Assembly: GCF_004310345.1 (NCBI RefSeq)
Contig: NZ_SISK01000007.1
Span: forward strand, 124,001-188,000
Source: Paracoccus subflavus
Lineage (GTDB): Bacteria; Pseudomonadota; Alphaproteobacteria; Rhodobacterales; Rhodobacteraceae
Direction of reading: 5' to 3'
Length of the DNA: 64,000 bases
Shown: positions 28,298-40,432 of the stretch, in pieces
How the letters are laid out: each line of letters opens with the position of its first letter
Numbering within the stretch: position 1 is the stretch's first letter
Made by a program: the position numbers and the translations under genes
The notes under the pieces: generated by a model
The model's input: the letters and a program-made list of their open reading frames with translations, nothing else
What the model was told of the DNA's origin: nothing
Databases searched by the model: none

Positions 28298-30118
28298 ATG
28301 GATATCCGCAACATCGCCATCATCGCTCACGTTGACCACGGCAAGACGACGCTGGTGGACCAGTTGCTGCGGCAGTCCGGGTCATTCCGCGAGAACCAGG
28401 CCGTGGCGGAGCGTGCCATGGACAGCAACGACATCGAACGCGAACGCGGCATCACCATTCTGGCCAAGGCGACAAGCGTGGAATGGAAGGGCACCCGCAT
28501 CAACATCGTGGACACGCCAGGCCATGCCGATTTCGGCGGCGAGGTCGAGCGGATCCTGTCCATGGTCGATGGCGTCTGCCTGCTGGTCGATGCCGCCGAA
28601 GGACCGATGCCGCAGACCAAGTTCGTGACCTCGAAGGCGCTGGCCCTGGGGCTGCGTCCCATCGTGGTGCTGAACAAGGTGGACAAGCCCGCGGCCGAAC
28701 CCGACAACGCGCTGAACGACGTCTTCGACCTGTTCGCGAACCTGGGTGCCAGCGACGAACAACTGGACTTTCCGCATGTCTATGCCTCGGGGATCGGCGG
28801 CTGGGCCGATGCGACGCTGGACGGACCGCGCAAGGACATGTCGGCGCTGTTCGACCTGATCCTGTCGCATGTCCAACCGCCCAGGCAGATCGCGCGCGCG
28901 GCCGAGCCGTTCCAGATGCTGGCGACCACGCTGTCCGCCGATCCCTTCCTGGGGCGCCTGCTGACGGGCCGGGTCGAGGCGGGCCGTGCCAAGGCAGGCG
29001 ACACCGTCAAGGCCCTGTCCCGCGACGGCGAGCGGATCGAGCAGTTCCGCATCAGCAAGGTCCTGGCGTTCCGCGGCCTGAACCAGACCCCCATCGACGA
29101 GGCGCAGGCGGGGGACATCGTGACGCTCGCCGGCATGTCCAAGGCCACGGTCGCCGACACGATCTGTGCGCTCGAGGTGGATACTGCCCTGCCCGCCCAG
29201 CCCATCGACCCGCCCACCATCAGCGTGACATTCGGCATCAACGACAGCCCTCTGGCGGGCCAGGACGGCAAAAAGGTCCAGTCCCGCGTCATCCGCGAGC
29301 GTCTGATGCGCGAGGCCGAGGTCAACGTGGCCATCAAGGTCGAGGACACGCCCGGCGGCGATGCCTTCGTGGTGTCGGGCCGTGGCGAATTGCAGATGGG
29401 CGTGCTGATCGAGAACATGCGCCGCGAGGGGTTCGAACTGTCGATCAGCCGCCCCCGCGTGATCTTCCGCGAGGAGGACGGCCAGCGGCTTGAGCCGGTC
29501 GAGGAGGTCATCATCGACGTGGACGACGACTATACCGGCGTCGTCATCGAAAAGCTGACGGGCGACCGCAAGGGCGACATGGTGGACATGCGGCCTGCGG
29601 GCGTCGGCAAGACGCGGATCGTGGCGCATGTACCATCCCGCGGGCTGATCGGATACCACGGCGAATTCATGACCGATACGCGGGGCAACGGTGTGTTGAA
29701 CCGCATCTTTCACGGCTGGACCCCCTATAAGGGCGCGATCCAGGGGCGCCGGCAGGGTGTGCTGATCTCGATGGAAAACGGGGTCAGCGTCGCTTATGCG
29801 CTGTGGAACCTGGAAGAACGCGGCAAGATGTTCATCGGCGCGCAGGAGCTGCTCTATACCGGCATGATCATCGGCGAGCATTCGCGCGACAACGACCTCG
29901 AGGTGAACCCGCTCAAGGGCAAGAAGCTGACCAACGTGCGCGCGTCGGGCACGGACGAGGCTGTGCGCCTGACGCCGCCGGTGCGCATGTCGCTGGAAGA
30001 GGCCATCGCCTATGTCAACGACGACGAACTGGTCGAGGTCACGCCCAAGAACATCCGCCTGCGCAAACGCCATCTGGACCCCCACGAACGCAAGCGGCAG
30101 GCCCGCGCCGAAGGCTGA
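28298..30118 (+). CDS. typA: Ribosome-associated GTPase TypA/BipA
   Basis: A 606-residue translational GTPase that helps 50S assembly and stress growth. G1 is HVDHGKTTL near residue 11, the switch region is [11 protein letters not shown]3 DTPGHADF and G4 NKVDKP. Elongation-factor-like domains and the BipA-specific C-terminal domain follow, with [15 protein letters not shown] and [25 protein letters not shown] precedes the ATG by six bases. Single-gene unit. Confidence 0.96.
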   Translation: MDIRNIAIIAHVDHGKTTLVDQLLRQSGSFRENQAVAERAMDSNDIERERGITILAKATSVEWKGTRINIVDTPGHADFGGEVERILSMVDGVCLLVDAAEGPMPQTKFVTSKALALGLRPIVVLNKVDKPAAEPDNALNDVFDLFANLGASDEQLDFPHVYASGIGGWADATLDGPRKDMSALFDLILSHVQPPRQIARAAEPFQMLATTLSADPFLGRLLTGRVEAGRAKAGDTVKALSRDGERIEQFRISKVLAFRGLNQTPIDEAQAGDIVTLAGMSKATVADTICALEVDTALPAQPIDPPTISVTFGINDSPLAGQDGKKVQSRVIRERLMREAEVNVAIKVEDTPGGDAFVVSGRGELQMGVLIENMRREGFELSISRPRVIFREEDGQRLEPVEEVIIDVDDDYTGVVIEKLTGDRKGDMVDMRPAGVGKTRIVAHVPSRGLIGYHGEFMTDTRGNGVLNRIFHGWTPYKGAIQGRRQGVLISMENGVSVAYALWNLEERGKMFIGAQELLYTGMIIGEHSRDNDLEVNPLKGKKLTNVRASGTDEAVRLTPPVRMSLEEAIAYVNDDELVEVTPKNIRLRKRHLDPHERKRQARAEG

Positions 30119-30327
30119 GGACGCGCCCGCCCGACCTGTCGAATTGGCGAGGTTCGCAAGCCATTCTTGCCGTGTTAACCTTGTTTTTCCGAAGACGATC
30201 GGAAAGGTCGTGCTGAGGATCACTTATGATGGTATTGGGAACCGGGCATTCACCAGCCGGTTGATTTCCAGAAGGACGTGACGATGGCCCGGCCCGTTGC
30301 CGGGCCCTGCCCTGATCGGAACGCGAC

Positions 30328-30975
30328 ATGAGCAGACACGAGGACATGAGAGGAATGGGGCTGCACGGCAGGGCCATTGCCACCACGATCGAGATGATGG
30401 CCGATCTTCGGCGCACCGATCCCGATCTTGCCAACATTGCCCGGCGCATGGGAATATGCCCCGACGAGTTGCGGCTGATCTTCCCGCAGCATCAGGACCT
30501 TTTGGTCGCTGTGGCCGAACAGGCCCTGATCCGTCTGATGGATTCCTGTACCAAGGCCGTGGTTCAGGTCGATCCTGACGATGCGGTGGGCCAGTTCCTG
30601 GCTTTGGGCAAGGCCTATGTCCGCTGGGCGGCGGACCACCGGATGCAGTTCCGGTTGATCAGCGGCCATCCGACGCTGAATGCCCGGCAGGACCCCAGGC
30701 TGCGCCGTTATCTGGATGCCATCATCGACCTGATGACCCGGATGCTGGAACGGGCGCGTGCTGCGGGGCGGCTGCGCGAGGACGAGGACATCCGCATGAT
30801 CGTTCTGTCGTCGCAAACCTTTGCCTACGGGCTTGCGCATATGGTGGTGGACGGCCAGATGAAGGAATGGTCCGTCTCGGGCGATCCGGTCGAAACTGCC
30901 GAGCTGGCCATGGTCGATTTCGTCAAGCGTTTTGCGCGAACAGCCGCCCGGCGGTCGGCGGTCGCAGGGGGATGA
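30328..30975 (+). CDS. TetR-family transcriptional regulator
   Basis: A 215-residue TetR/AcrR-type repressor. The N-terminal helix-turn-helix corresponds to LANIARRMGICPDELRLIFP (about 35-54), followed by the hydrophobic helix of DLLVAVAEQAL. The larger C-terminal helical domain resembles the ligand pocket of the WHG-type subgroup (YVRWAADHRMQFRLIS). The HTH is less canonical than most TetR proteins (usual Tyr-Tyr-Phe is replaced by LIFP). The target and ligand are unknown. It lies alone between typA and the ahcY leader. Confidence 0.78.
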   Translation: MSRHEDMRGMGLHGRAIATTIEMMADLRRTDPDLANIARRMGICPDELRLIFPQHQDLLVAVAEQALIRLMDSCTKAVVQVDPDDAVGQFLALGKAYVRWAADHRMQFRLISGHPTLNARQDPRLRRYLDAIIDLMTRMLERARAAGRLREDEDIRMIVLSSQTFAYGLAHMVVDGQMKEWSVSGDPVETAELAMVDFVKRFARTAARRSAVAGG

Positions 30976-31097
30976 CGGCCCGGCGGTGACGTGGCATCTA
31001 TTCTATCGCTCATTTCAGCATCTTCCTGATCCGTTCAGTTAGGCCGGTCCCGCGTGCTGCCGGGCACAGATCCGTCGCGCGCGCCCGCCTTGCGAAA

Positions 31098-31225
31098 GGA
31101 GGGCCGGGCAGCGCACTGCCGTCCTCCGGGCTGCGGCGGATCTGGGGTTCCGCCGCAGCCACCCTTATTCCCGTGCCGGATTTCCGCTTTCGATCCTGTC
31201 GGGCATCGGCTATCGAATGCCCGAC
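31098..31225 (+). promoter_or_regulatory. Structured 5' leader of ahcY-metK
   Basis: Three strong stems lie in the 273-nt gap before ahcY. The first is composite: 31098-31102 with 31123-31127, enclosing 31107-31111 with 31116-31120. The second is a perfect 10-bp stem, 31131-31140 with 31149-31158. The third is a 9-bp stem, about 31199-31207 with 31217-31225, 23 nt before the start codon. The layout suits a regulatory leader for S-adenosyl cycle genes. I compared it by eye with known SAH, SAM-II and SAM/SAH consensus cores and found no match, so the class is unassigned. Confidence 0.5.
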
Positions 31226-31248
31226 CGACGCAACGAAAGACGACTGCC

Positions 31249-32640
31249 GTGACCGACCATATCATCCGCGACATCGCCCTGGCCGATTACGGCCGCAAGG
31301 AACTGGACATTGCCGAAACCGAAATGCCCGGTCTGATGGCGCTGCGCGCGGAATATGGTCCGGCCAAGCCGCTTGCAGGCGCGCGCATCGCAGGCAGCCT
31401 GCACATGACGATCCAGACGGGGGTGCTGATCGAGACGCTGGTCGAACTGGGCGCCAAGGTCCGCTGGGCGTCCTGCAACATCTACTCGACCCAGGACCAT
31501 GCGGCGGCGGCCATTGCGGCGTCCGGCGTGCCGGTCTTTGCCGTCAAGGGTGAGACGCTGGCCGAATACTGGGCCTATACGGACCGTATTTTCCAGTTCC
31601 CCGACGGGACGGCGAACATGATCCTGGACGACGGCGGCGACGCCACGATGTATGTCCTGCTGGGCGCACGGGTCGAGGCGGGCGAGACCGGCCTGATCGA
31701 AACCCCCACCAGCGAGGAGGAAGAGGCCCTGTTCGCCCAGATCCGCAAGCGGATCGCGGAAACGCCGGGCTGGTTTGCCAAGCAACGCGACGCCATCAGG
31801 GGCGTGTCCGAGGAAACCACGACCGGCGTTCACCGCCTGTACGACCTCCATAAACGCGGCCTGCTGCCCTTTCCGGCGATCAACGTCAACGACAGCGTCA
31901 CCAAGTCGAAATTCGACAACAAGTACGGCTGCAGGGAATCACTTGTGGACGGCATCCGCCGCGCCACCGACGTGATGATGGCAGGCAAGGTCGCGGTTGT
32001 CTGCGGTTATGGCGACGTGGGCAAGGGATCGGCCGCCAGCCTGCACGGGGCAGGTGCGCGGGTGAAGGTCACGGAGGTCGATCCGATCTGCGCGCTGCAA
32101 GCCGCCATGGACGGATTCGAGGTCGTCCTGCTGGAGGACGTGGCGGCCACGGCCGACATCTTTGTCACCACCACCGGCAACCGCGACGTAATCCGGCTGG
32201 AACACATGCGGATGATGAAGGACATGGCCATCGTCGGCAATATCGGCCATTTCGACAACGAAATTCAGGTGGCCAGCCTGCGCAACCACAAGTGGACGAA
32301 CATCAAGGACCAGGTCGACATGATCGAGATGCCTTCGGGCAACCGCATCATCCTGCTGTCCCAAGGCCGCCTGCTGAACCTGGGCAACGCCACCGGCCAT
32401 CCGTCCTTTGTCATGTCCGCCAGCTTCACCAACCAGGTGCTGGCGCAGATCGAGCTGTGGACCAGGGGCGACGACTACGCGCCGGGGGTCTATATCCTGC
32501 CCAAGGCCCTGGACGAAAAGGTCGCGCGGCTGCATCTGGACAAGGTGGGCGCCAAGCTGACGCAGCTTTTGCCCGAACAGGCCGACTATATCGGCGTCTC
32601 GCCCGAAGGCCCCTTCAAATCCGATCATTACCGGTACTGA
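31249..32640 (+). CDS. ahcY: Adenosylhomocysteinase
   Basis: A 463-residue NAD-dependent S-adenosylhomocysteine hydrolase, splitting SAH into adenosine and homocysteine. Characteristic segments are [49 protein letters not shown] and the Rossmann motif [11 protein letters not shown], with the C-terminal KSDHYRY. GTG at 31249 is chosen because the product then begins like other bacterial homologues ([14 protein letters not shown]). metK follows after 3 nt, giving a SAM-cycle operon. Confidence 0.96.
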   Translation: MTDHIIRDIALADYGRKELDIAETEMPGLMALRAEYGPAKPLAGARIAGSLHMTIQTGVLIETLVELGAKVRWASCNIYSTQDHAAAAIAASGVPVFAVKGETLAEYWAYTDRIFQFPDGTANMILDDGGDATMYVLLGARVEAGETGLIETPTSEEEEALFAQIRKRIAETPGWFAKQRDAIRGVSEETTTGVHRLYDLHKRGLLPFPAINVNDSVTKSKFDNKYGCRESLVDGIRRATDVMMAGKVAVVCGYGDVGKGSAASLHGAGARVKVTEVDPICALQAAMDGFEVVLLEDVAATADIFVTTTGNRDVIRLEHMRMMKDMAIVGNIGHFDNEIQVASLRNHKWTNIKDQVDMIEMPSGNRIILLSQGRLLNLGNATGHPSFVMSASFTNQVLAQIELWTRGDDYAPGVYILPKALDEKVARLHLDKVGAKLTQLLPEQADYIGVSPEGPFKSDHYRY

Positions 32641-32643
32641 GCC

Positions 32644-33819
32644 ATGGAATATTCGCTGTTCACCTCGGAATCCGTGTCCGAGGGCCATCCCGACAAGATT
32701 GCCGACCAGATCAGCGATGCGATCCTGGATGCGATCCTGGCCGAAGATCCGCGTGCGCGTGTCGCCTGCGAGACGATGGTCAAGACCGGGGTCGCCATCA
32801 TCTCGGGCGAGATCTCGACCAATGCCTGGGTCGATCTGGAATCGATCGTACGCGGCGTGATCAACGACATCGGCTATACGTCGTCGGACGTGGGATTTGA
32901 CGGATCGACCTGTTCGGTCATCAACATCATCGGCAAGCAGTCGCCCGAGATCAACCAGGGCGTGGACCGCGTCAATCTGGAAGACCAGGGCGCGGGCGAC
33001 CAGGGGTTGATGTTCGGCTATGCGTCCGACGAAACCGACGTGCTGATGCCCGCGCCCATCACCTATGCGCACCGCCTGGTGGAACGGCAGGCCAAGGTCC
33101 GCCGCGACGGAACGCTGAAATGGCTGCGCCCCGATGCGAAATCGCAAGTGACGCTGCGATATGGTGATGACGGCCGTCCGCAGGCCATCGACGCCGTGGT
33201 TCTGTCCACCCAGCACAATCCTGAAATCACCCTGTCCGACCTGCGCGAGGCGGTGATCGAGGAAATCATCAAGCCGGTCCTGCCTGCCAACTGGCTGTCG
33301 GACCGAACCAAGTATTTCATCAACCCGACCGGCAAGTTCGTGATCGGCGGACCTGTCGGCGACTGCGGGCTGACGGGGCGCAAGATCATTGTGGACAGCT
33401 ATGGCGGCATGGCCCGCCATGGCGGGGGGGCGTTTTCGGGCAAGGATCCGTCCAAGGTGGACCGCTCGGCCGCCTATGCGGGCCGTTGGGTTGCCAAGAA
33501 CATCGTCGCTGCCGGGCTTGCCAGCCGCTGCGAGATCCAGGTGAGCTATGCCATCGGCGAGGCGCAGCCCACCTCGATCAGCCTCAATACCTTCGGCACC
33601 GAAACGGTGGCCCATGACCGGATCGTCGCGGCGGTGCGCGAGGTGTTCGACCTGCGGCCTTTTGCCATCATCCGCGATTTGGACCTGCTGCACCCGATCT
33701 ATCGGCCAACCGCGACCTATGGGCACTTCGGGCGCCAGCCCTATCAGTTGAACCGCGGCACGGCCTTCAGTTGGGAACGGACGGACCGGGCCGAGGCGCT
33801 GAAAAGCGCACTGAGCTAG
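32644..33819 (+). CDS. metK: S-adenosylmethionine synthetase
   Basis: A 391-residue enzyme making SAM from methionine and ATP. Signatures are [20 protein letters not shown] at the N-terminus, the methionine-loop region and [19 protein letters not shown]. It starts 3 nt after the ahcY stop with only a weak ribosome site, which suggests translational coupling. ahcY and metK together close the methylation cycle. Confidence 0.97.
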   Translation: MEYSLFTSESVSEGHPDKIADQISDAILDAILAEDPRARVACETMVKTGVAIISGEISTNAWVDLESIVRGVINDIGYTSSDVGFDGSTCSVINIIGKQSPEINQGVDRVNLEDQGAGDQGLMFGYASDETDVLMPAPITYAHRLVERQAKVRRDGTLKWLRPDAKSQVTLRYGDDGRPQAIDAVVLSTQHNPEITLSDLREAVIEEIIKPVLPANWLSDRTKYFINPTGKFVIGGPVGDCGLTGRKIIVDSYGGMARHGGGAFSGKDPSKVDRSAAYAGRWVAKNIVAAGLASRCEIQVSYAIGEAQPTSISLNTFGTETVAHDRIVAAVREVFDLRPFAIIRDLDLLHPIYRPTATYGHFGRQPYQLNRGTAFSWERTDRAEALKSALS

Positions 33820-33844
33820 GCCGGAACAGGCCGGGCGCGCGGCC

Positions 33845-34102
33845 TCATCGCCGGACCTGGGCCGAGGGCGTTCGGCGCCGCAGGGACGCACGGCCCAACA
33901 AACCCGTCAACACCAGAACCGCGCTGGCGGGCACGGGTATCGGCGCAGGATCGGTTTGGGTGATCTCGAACTCGACGAACCGGCCCTGCTTTGTGCCGTT
34001 CCCGTTCAGCGACGCGATTGCGGTGCCCGTGTCGATAGCGCTGAAAAGGTCGCTCCAGGTCGACAGGGCCGGGCTGAAGGTAAAACATAGGCGGTCTTCA
34101 GA
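33845..34102 (-). pseudogene. 3' fragment of a VPLPA-CTERM (exosortase-sorted) protein gene
   Basis: In one minus-strand frame the sequence encodes about 85 residues ending with a PEP-CTERM-like sorting tail: VPASAVLVLTGLLG followed by a basic cluster (RASLRRR). This VPxPA-helix-Arg pattern is the Rhodobacterales exosortase signal. Upstream residues (LSTWSDLFSAIDTGTAIASL and FVEFEITQT) look like the end of a secreted beta-rich protein. The frame then runs into ratA in the wrong frame and has no start or signal peptide. It therefore looks like a truncated remnant. Confidence 0.6.
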
Positions 34103-34104
34103 AA

Positions 34105-34575
34105 TCAGCGATTGCCGTAGAGCACCTTGGCCCGCGCCTCGAACGCGCGGACGATCCGCATCATTGCCTCGTGGAATACGACCCCGATCAGCTTTTGCAG
34201 GATCATGTTCTTGAATTCGAAATCGACGAAGAACTCGACCCGGCAGCCGCCTTCGGGGCGGTCGGTGAAGGTCCAGCCGCTGCGCATATGACGAAAGGGG
34301 CCGTCCAGATATTCGGTGTCGATCCGCAGCGCCCCCGTTTCGGGATCGGCGGGCCACAGTACCACCCGGCTGCCGAAGCGTTCGCGGAACACCTTGAAGC
34401 TGACGACCAAATCGGCGGCGATCTCCTCGGTTCCGTCGGGGCGGGTTTCGCGCGACCGGATGCGGGCCGCGCTGTTCCACGGCAGGAATTGCGGATAGCT
34501 TTCGATATCGGCCACCAGATCGAACATCTGCCGGGCGGTATAGGGAAGGTCGCGGGTATCCTGGTGATGGGGCAC
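34105..34575 (-). CDS. RatA/COQ10-type START-domain protein
   Basis: A 156-residue polyketide-cyclase/START-fold protein. It starts with PHHQDTRDLPYTARQMFDLV and contains VADIESYPQFLPWNSAARI, FGSRVVLWPADPETGALRI-type text and VEFFVDFEFKNMILQKL. Homologues are annotated as RatA toxin or as coenzyme Q-binding COQ10; in Rhodobacteraceae a ubiquinone chaperone role is plausible. GTG at 34575 is chosen because residues upstream do not fit the family. A partner antitoxin gene is not seen. Confidence 0.85.
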   Translation of the reverse strand: MPHHQDTRDLPYTARQMFDLVADIESYPQFLPWNSAARIRSRETRPDGTEEIAADLVVSFKVFRERFGSRVVLWPADPETGALRIDTEYLDGPFRHMRSGWTFTDRPEGGCRVEFFVDFEFKNMILQKLIGVVFHEAMMRIVRAFEARAKVLYGNR

Positions 34576-34652
34576 GGAAATCTCGTGGGTTGGATCTGTC
34601 AGGCAACCCGGTTCATGATCGAGTCGGTCCGATCTAGCAAAAGGCAGCGTCG

Positions 34653-34838
34653 ATGAACAACCTGATCTGGCTGCTTCGCGCCTCGCGATGGGCACGAAAC
34701 CCGCCCGGCGCGCGCAAGGTCAGGCTGGTTCTTCTGATCATGGCGGCAGGTCTGTCCATCGCCGTGCTGGAATGGCTGAACCTGTGGCCCGGCTGGGCGC
34801 GGCTGGAGAATGCGCGCCCGCCCAAGCCGCCTTACTGA
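34653..34838 (+). CDS. 61-residue small membrane protein
   Basis: A small protein with a basic N-terminal third (LLRASRWARNPPGARKVR), one hydrophobic helix (LVLLIMAAGLSIAVLEWL) and a proline-rich tail (ARPPKPPY). AAAGG lies nine bases before the ATG. Composition and third-position GC match neighbouring genes. Its 3' end overlaps the end of the convergent 33-residue gene by 7 bp. The family is unknown to me; it is probably a conserved Rhodobacteraceae hypothetical. Confidence 0.6.
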   Translation: MNNLIWLLRASRWARNPPGARKVRLVLLIMAAGLSIAVLEWLNLWPGWARLENARPPKPPY

Positions 34839-34933
34839 CGACGGCGAACCCTGACAGGGCGGGGCTGAGGGCGGGGCCTGGCCGCCGCCAAGGCCGCGGC
34901 GCCCAGAATCAGACCGGACAAAATCAACAGCAT
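34832..34933 (-). CDS. 33-residue small membrane peptide following ypfJ
   Basis: A short minus-strand gene encoding a helix (MLLILSGLILGAAALAAA) followed by a strongly basic Arg/Pro tail (RPRPQPRPVRVRRRQ). AAAGGAAG lies four to six bases before the ATG. It starts 25 nt after the ypfJ stop on the same strand, so it is probably co-transcribed. The product could be a membrane-anchored cationic microprotein. No family is recognised. Confidence 0.55.
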   Translation of the reverse strand: MLLILSGLILGAAALAAARPRPQPRPVRVRRRQ

Positions 34934-34958
34934 CGTTCTTCCTTTCGCTGGGGGGCGC

Positions 34959-35804
34959 CTAGAGACCGGACGCCCGGAAGGTGTCGCACTGGGCCATGTC
35001 GCCCGAATCAAAGCCGCGCATCAGCCATTCCCGCCGCTGTTCGGCACTGCCATGGGTAAAGCTGTCAGGGACCGGGGTCCGCCCGGCATTCGCCTGGATC
35101 ACGTCGTCGCCCACGGCCTCGGCCGCGCGCATGGCTTCTTCCAGATCGCCCTCTTCCAGCACGCCAAAACGCTCCTGTGCCTGACGCGCCCAAATCCCCG
35201 CATAGCAGTCGGCCTGCAATTCGGTCAGCACGGAAAGCTGGTTGGATTGCTGCTGGTCCATCTGGCCGCGCAGGCGGTTCACCTCTCCCAGTGTGCCGGT
35301 CAGGTTCTGGATATGGTGTCCGACCTCGTGTGCGATCACGTAGGCATAGGCAAAATCGCCGCCGGCCCCCATGCGGCTGGCCATCATGTCAAAGAAATCG
35401 GTGTCCAGATACACCCGCTGGTCGCCGGGGCAATAGAACGGACCCATGGCCGAGGATGCGCCGCCACAGGCCGACTGCACCGCGCCCCGGAACAGCACAA
35501 GGCGCGGTTCGGCATAGGTGATGCCTGCCTGCTGGGGCAGTACCGGCGCCCAGACCTCCTCGGTATCGGCCAGCACGACCGATACGAATTCGCGCCATTC
35601 TTCGTCTTCGGCCGTCATGGGCTGGGACTGGCCCGGCTGGCCCTGATCCAGTTCCCGCACGATGGGGCTGACGTCGATGCCGAAGAAATAGCCGATGGCC
35701 AGCACGGCCAGGGTGCCGACGATGCCAAGCCCCCCTGCCCCGGCGGCGCCCATGCCGCGGCGATCCTCGATGTTGCTGCTGCCGCGTCGTCCCCGCCATT
35801 GCAT
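34959..35804 (-). CDS. ypfJ: YpfJ-family neutral zinc metallopeptidase
   Basis: A 281-residue membrane-anchored zinc metallopeptidase. One helix lies near the N-terminus (about 20-43), preceded by a basic MQWRGRRGSSNIEDRRG. The zinc site HEVGHH is followed downstream by the family glutamate-containing helix (LTELQADCYAGIWA). SACGGASSAMGPFYCPGD is a typical block. The ATG at 35804 is better spaced from GGAGG than the one two codons upstream (35810). Role unknown beyond the family. Confidence 0.88.
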   Translation of the reverse strand: MQWRGRRGSSNIEDRRGMGAAGAGGLGIVGTLAVLAIGYFFGIDVSPIVRELDQGQPGQSQPMTAEDEEWREFVSVVLADTEEVWAPVLPQQAGITYAEPRLVLFRGAVQSACGGASSAMGPFYCPGDQRVYLDTDFFDMMASRMGAGGDFAYAYVIAHEVGHHIQNLTGTLGEVNRLRGQMDQQQSNQLSVLTELQADCYAGIWARQAQERFGVLEEGDLEEAMRAAEAVGDDVIQANAGRTPVPDSFTHGSAEQRREWLMRGFDSGDMAQCDTFRASGL

Positions 35805-35980
35805 GTGCATGACCTCCGTAAAAACCCAAGCCGGGCCTTGGACGAGAACACGCTATACCCACACAGGTTCCCGCGACCGAGCGGCCGCGCAGGTTCACGG
35901 CACCGCGACCTGTGCGCGACGGGCTTGACGCAGGCGCCCTGCGGGGGGATGCACGGCCAACCGAACACAAGGGGGACATC

Positions 35981-36445
35981 ATGGACGGACGGACGCTGGC
36001 CCTGTTTGCGGGGGCCGGATCGGCGGGACTGCTGATCGCGGCGCTTGGCTTTCAGGCGGTGGGATATGCCCCGTGCGAACTGTGCATCCTGCAACGCTGG
36101 CCGCATGTGGCAGCGGTGGCCATCGCCGGACTGATCTGGCTGACGGGCCGCACGCGGGTGCTGGCTGTCCTGGGCATGATCGCCGCAGGCGTTGCCATGG
36201 GACTGGCGATTTATCATACCGGGGTGGAAATGAAGCTGTGGGCCGGCCCTTCGCAGTGTTCGGGAACGATCGGTAGCCTTGCAACCATGTCCCCCGCCGA
36301 ACTGATGGAGCGGCTGCAATCCGCCCCCGTGGTGCGCTGCGACGAGGTGGCGTGGCGTTTTCTCGGCCTGTCGATGGCGGGTTGGAATGCAGTCCTTTCG
36401 GCAGGGCTGGCAATGGTCTGGGGCATCGCCGCGCGGCGGGGGTAG
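35981..36445 (+). CDS. dsbB: Disulfide bond formation protein DsbB
   Basis: A 154-residue inner-membrane quinone reductase that reoxidises DsbA. Four hydrophobic segments are visible. The first periplasmic loop has the cysteine pair C-E-L-C (in YAPCELCILQRWPH), and the second loop has cysteines in SQCSG and VRCDE. An AGGGGGA ribosome site precedes the ATG at 35981, which is chosen over an upstream in-frame start. No dsbA is adjacent. Confidence 0.87.
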   Translation: MDGRTLALFAGAGSAGLLIAALGFQAVGYAPCELCILQRWPHVAAVAIAGLIWLTGRTRVLAVLGMIAAGVAMGLAIYHTGVEMKLWAGPSQCSGTIGSLATMSPAELMERLQSAPVVRCDEVAWRFLGLSMAGWNAVLSAGLAMVWGIAARRG

Positions 36446-36481
36446 AAGGGGGTTTTCCCCGGCAAATCCAGGCCCCGAACA

Positions 36482-36510
36482 TTGCCCCCACAGGACATGT
36501 CGCCTATATA
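36482..36510 (+). promoter_or_regulatory. Putative sigma70 promoter of gyrA
   Basis: TTGCCC (36482-36487), a 17-nt spacer and TATATA (36505-36510) lie 28 nt before the gyrA start. Good spacing and an isolated A/T-rich -10 in GC-rich DNA support it. The exact start site is not determined. Confidence 0.5.
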
Positions 36511-36538
36511 TAACCCAACACGATGTTGAGGAAATTCC

Positions 36539-39301
<2,763 letters not shown>

Positions 39302-39355
39302 CAACGGCGGGCTCGGGCATCCATTCGGGCCCTTTCGCGACCACGAGGAACCAGC

Positions 39356-40426
39356 GTGACTCCATCCAGCGAAGACGTGCTGCGCCAAAGGCTGCAAACC
39401 GGGTTCCTGGGCATCATCGCCTTTTCGCTGATCCTGTTCCTGCTGTTCCAGGCGCGCTTCGTCTTGATCTGCCTGGCCATCGCGATCATCCTGTTTTCCC
39501 TGACATCGGACGCGATCAACGCGATTTCCATCCGGCTGCGGGTGCCGAACTGGCTGGCGACGACATTGGCCCTGATCGGCATCACGCTGGGCCTGATCTG
39601 GCTGTCCACCACCATCATGTCCCAGATCAACGAGGTGGTAGGCCGCGCCATCGCCTATACCGAAAGCGTCCAGATCGCCCTGACCGGGCTGATCGAGCGG
39701 TTCGGGCCCGAAGCGCAGACCCGCCTGCTGGCCGCGCTGACCGAATTCAACATCACTGGCTGGCTGCAGTCGCTGGCGGGACAGGCATCGGGACTGCTGT
39801 CGGGCAGCCTGCTGGTAATCCTGTTCGTAGGCTTCATGTTCGCCGAGCGGGCCTGGCTGCCGGTCAAGGTCGAGCGGCTGACGGGCGATCCGGCGCAGGC
39901 GGCACGGTTGCGGCTGATCGGCGCCTCGATCATGCGGCGGGTGAACCGTTATCTGGTGGTCAAGACATTCGTCAGTGCCCTGACCGCCCTGGCCGTCTGG
40001 GCGATCTTTCTGCTGGGCAGGCTGGAACTGGCCGGTGCGGTGGCTTGGCTGACCTTTGTTCTGAACTTCATTCCCAATGTCGGGTCGGTCATCGCCTGGG
40101 CCATTACGGTGGCCCTGGCATTTGTTCTGACCGGCGATCCGACGACCACCATCGTCGTCGGCATTGCCTGCATGGCGGTGCATTTCGTGATCGGCAACAT
40201 TCTCGATCCCATGCTGACCGGCCAGACGCTGCAACTGTCCAGTTTCGGGATCATCCTGTCCTTGGCCTTCTGGGGGGCGATCTGGGGCATTGCCGGGGCT
40301 TTTCTGGCAGTGCCGATCATGGTTGCCGTGATGATCGTCTGCTGGCATGTGCCATGGTTGCGGCCCGTGGCGATCCTGCTGTCGCGCGAAGGGCTGGCGG
40401 ATATCGACACCGCCCCTGCCCGCTGA
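39356..40426 (+). CDS. AI-2E family transporter
   Basis: A 356-residue membrane protein of the AI-2E (autoinducer-2 exporter-like, PerM) family with about seven to eight hydrophobic segments. Typical blocks are LFVGFMFAERAWLPVKVERL, NFIPNVGSVIAWAI and ILDPMLTGQTLQLSSFGII. The function of most members is unknown; some export solutes or Na+. It starts with GTG 54 nt after gyrA and converges on the channel gene, 6 nt apart. Confidence 0.88.
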   Translation: MTPSSEDVLRQRLQTGFLGIIAFSLILFLLFQARFVLICLAIAIILFSLTSDAINAISIRLRVPNWLATTLALIGITLGLIWLSTTIMSQINEVVGRAIAYTESVQIALTGLIERFGPEAQTRLLAALTEFNITGWLQSLAGQASGLLSGSLLVILFVGFMFAERAWLPVKVERLTGDPAQAARLRLIGASIMRRVNRYLVVKTFVSALTALAVWAIFLLGRLELAGAVAWLTFVLNFIPNVGSVIAWAITVALAFVLTGDPTTTIVVGIACMAVHFVIGNILDPMLTGQTLQLSSFGIILSLAFWGAIWGIAGAFLAVPIMVAVMIVCWHVPWLRPVAILLSREGLADIDTAPAR

Positions 40427-40432
40427 CCGGGA

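Noticed and set aside
30186-30205. Hairpin TTTCCG...CGGAAA after typA as a terminator
   Set aside because: The stem is only 6 bp and no T-run follows it on either strand, so termination is not supported.
31014-31248. SAH, SAM-II or SAM/SAH riboswitch before ahcY
   Set aside because: The conserved cores I know for these classes were not found in the leader. Only generic strong hairpins are present, so the leader is listed as unassigned.
34105-34575. A RatA-type toxin-antitoxin system
   Set aside because: The family name is historical. No adjacent antitoxin-like gene is present, and the protein fits the START/COQ10 ubiquinone-binding group equally well.
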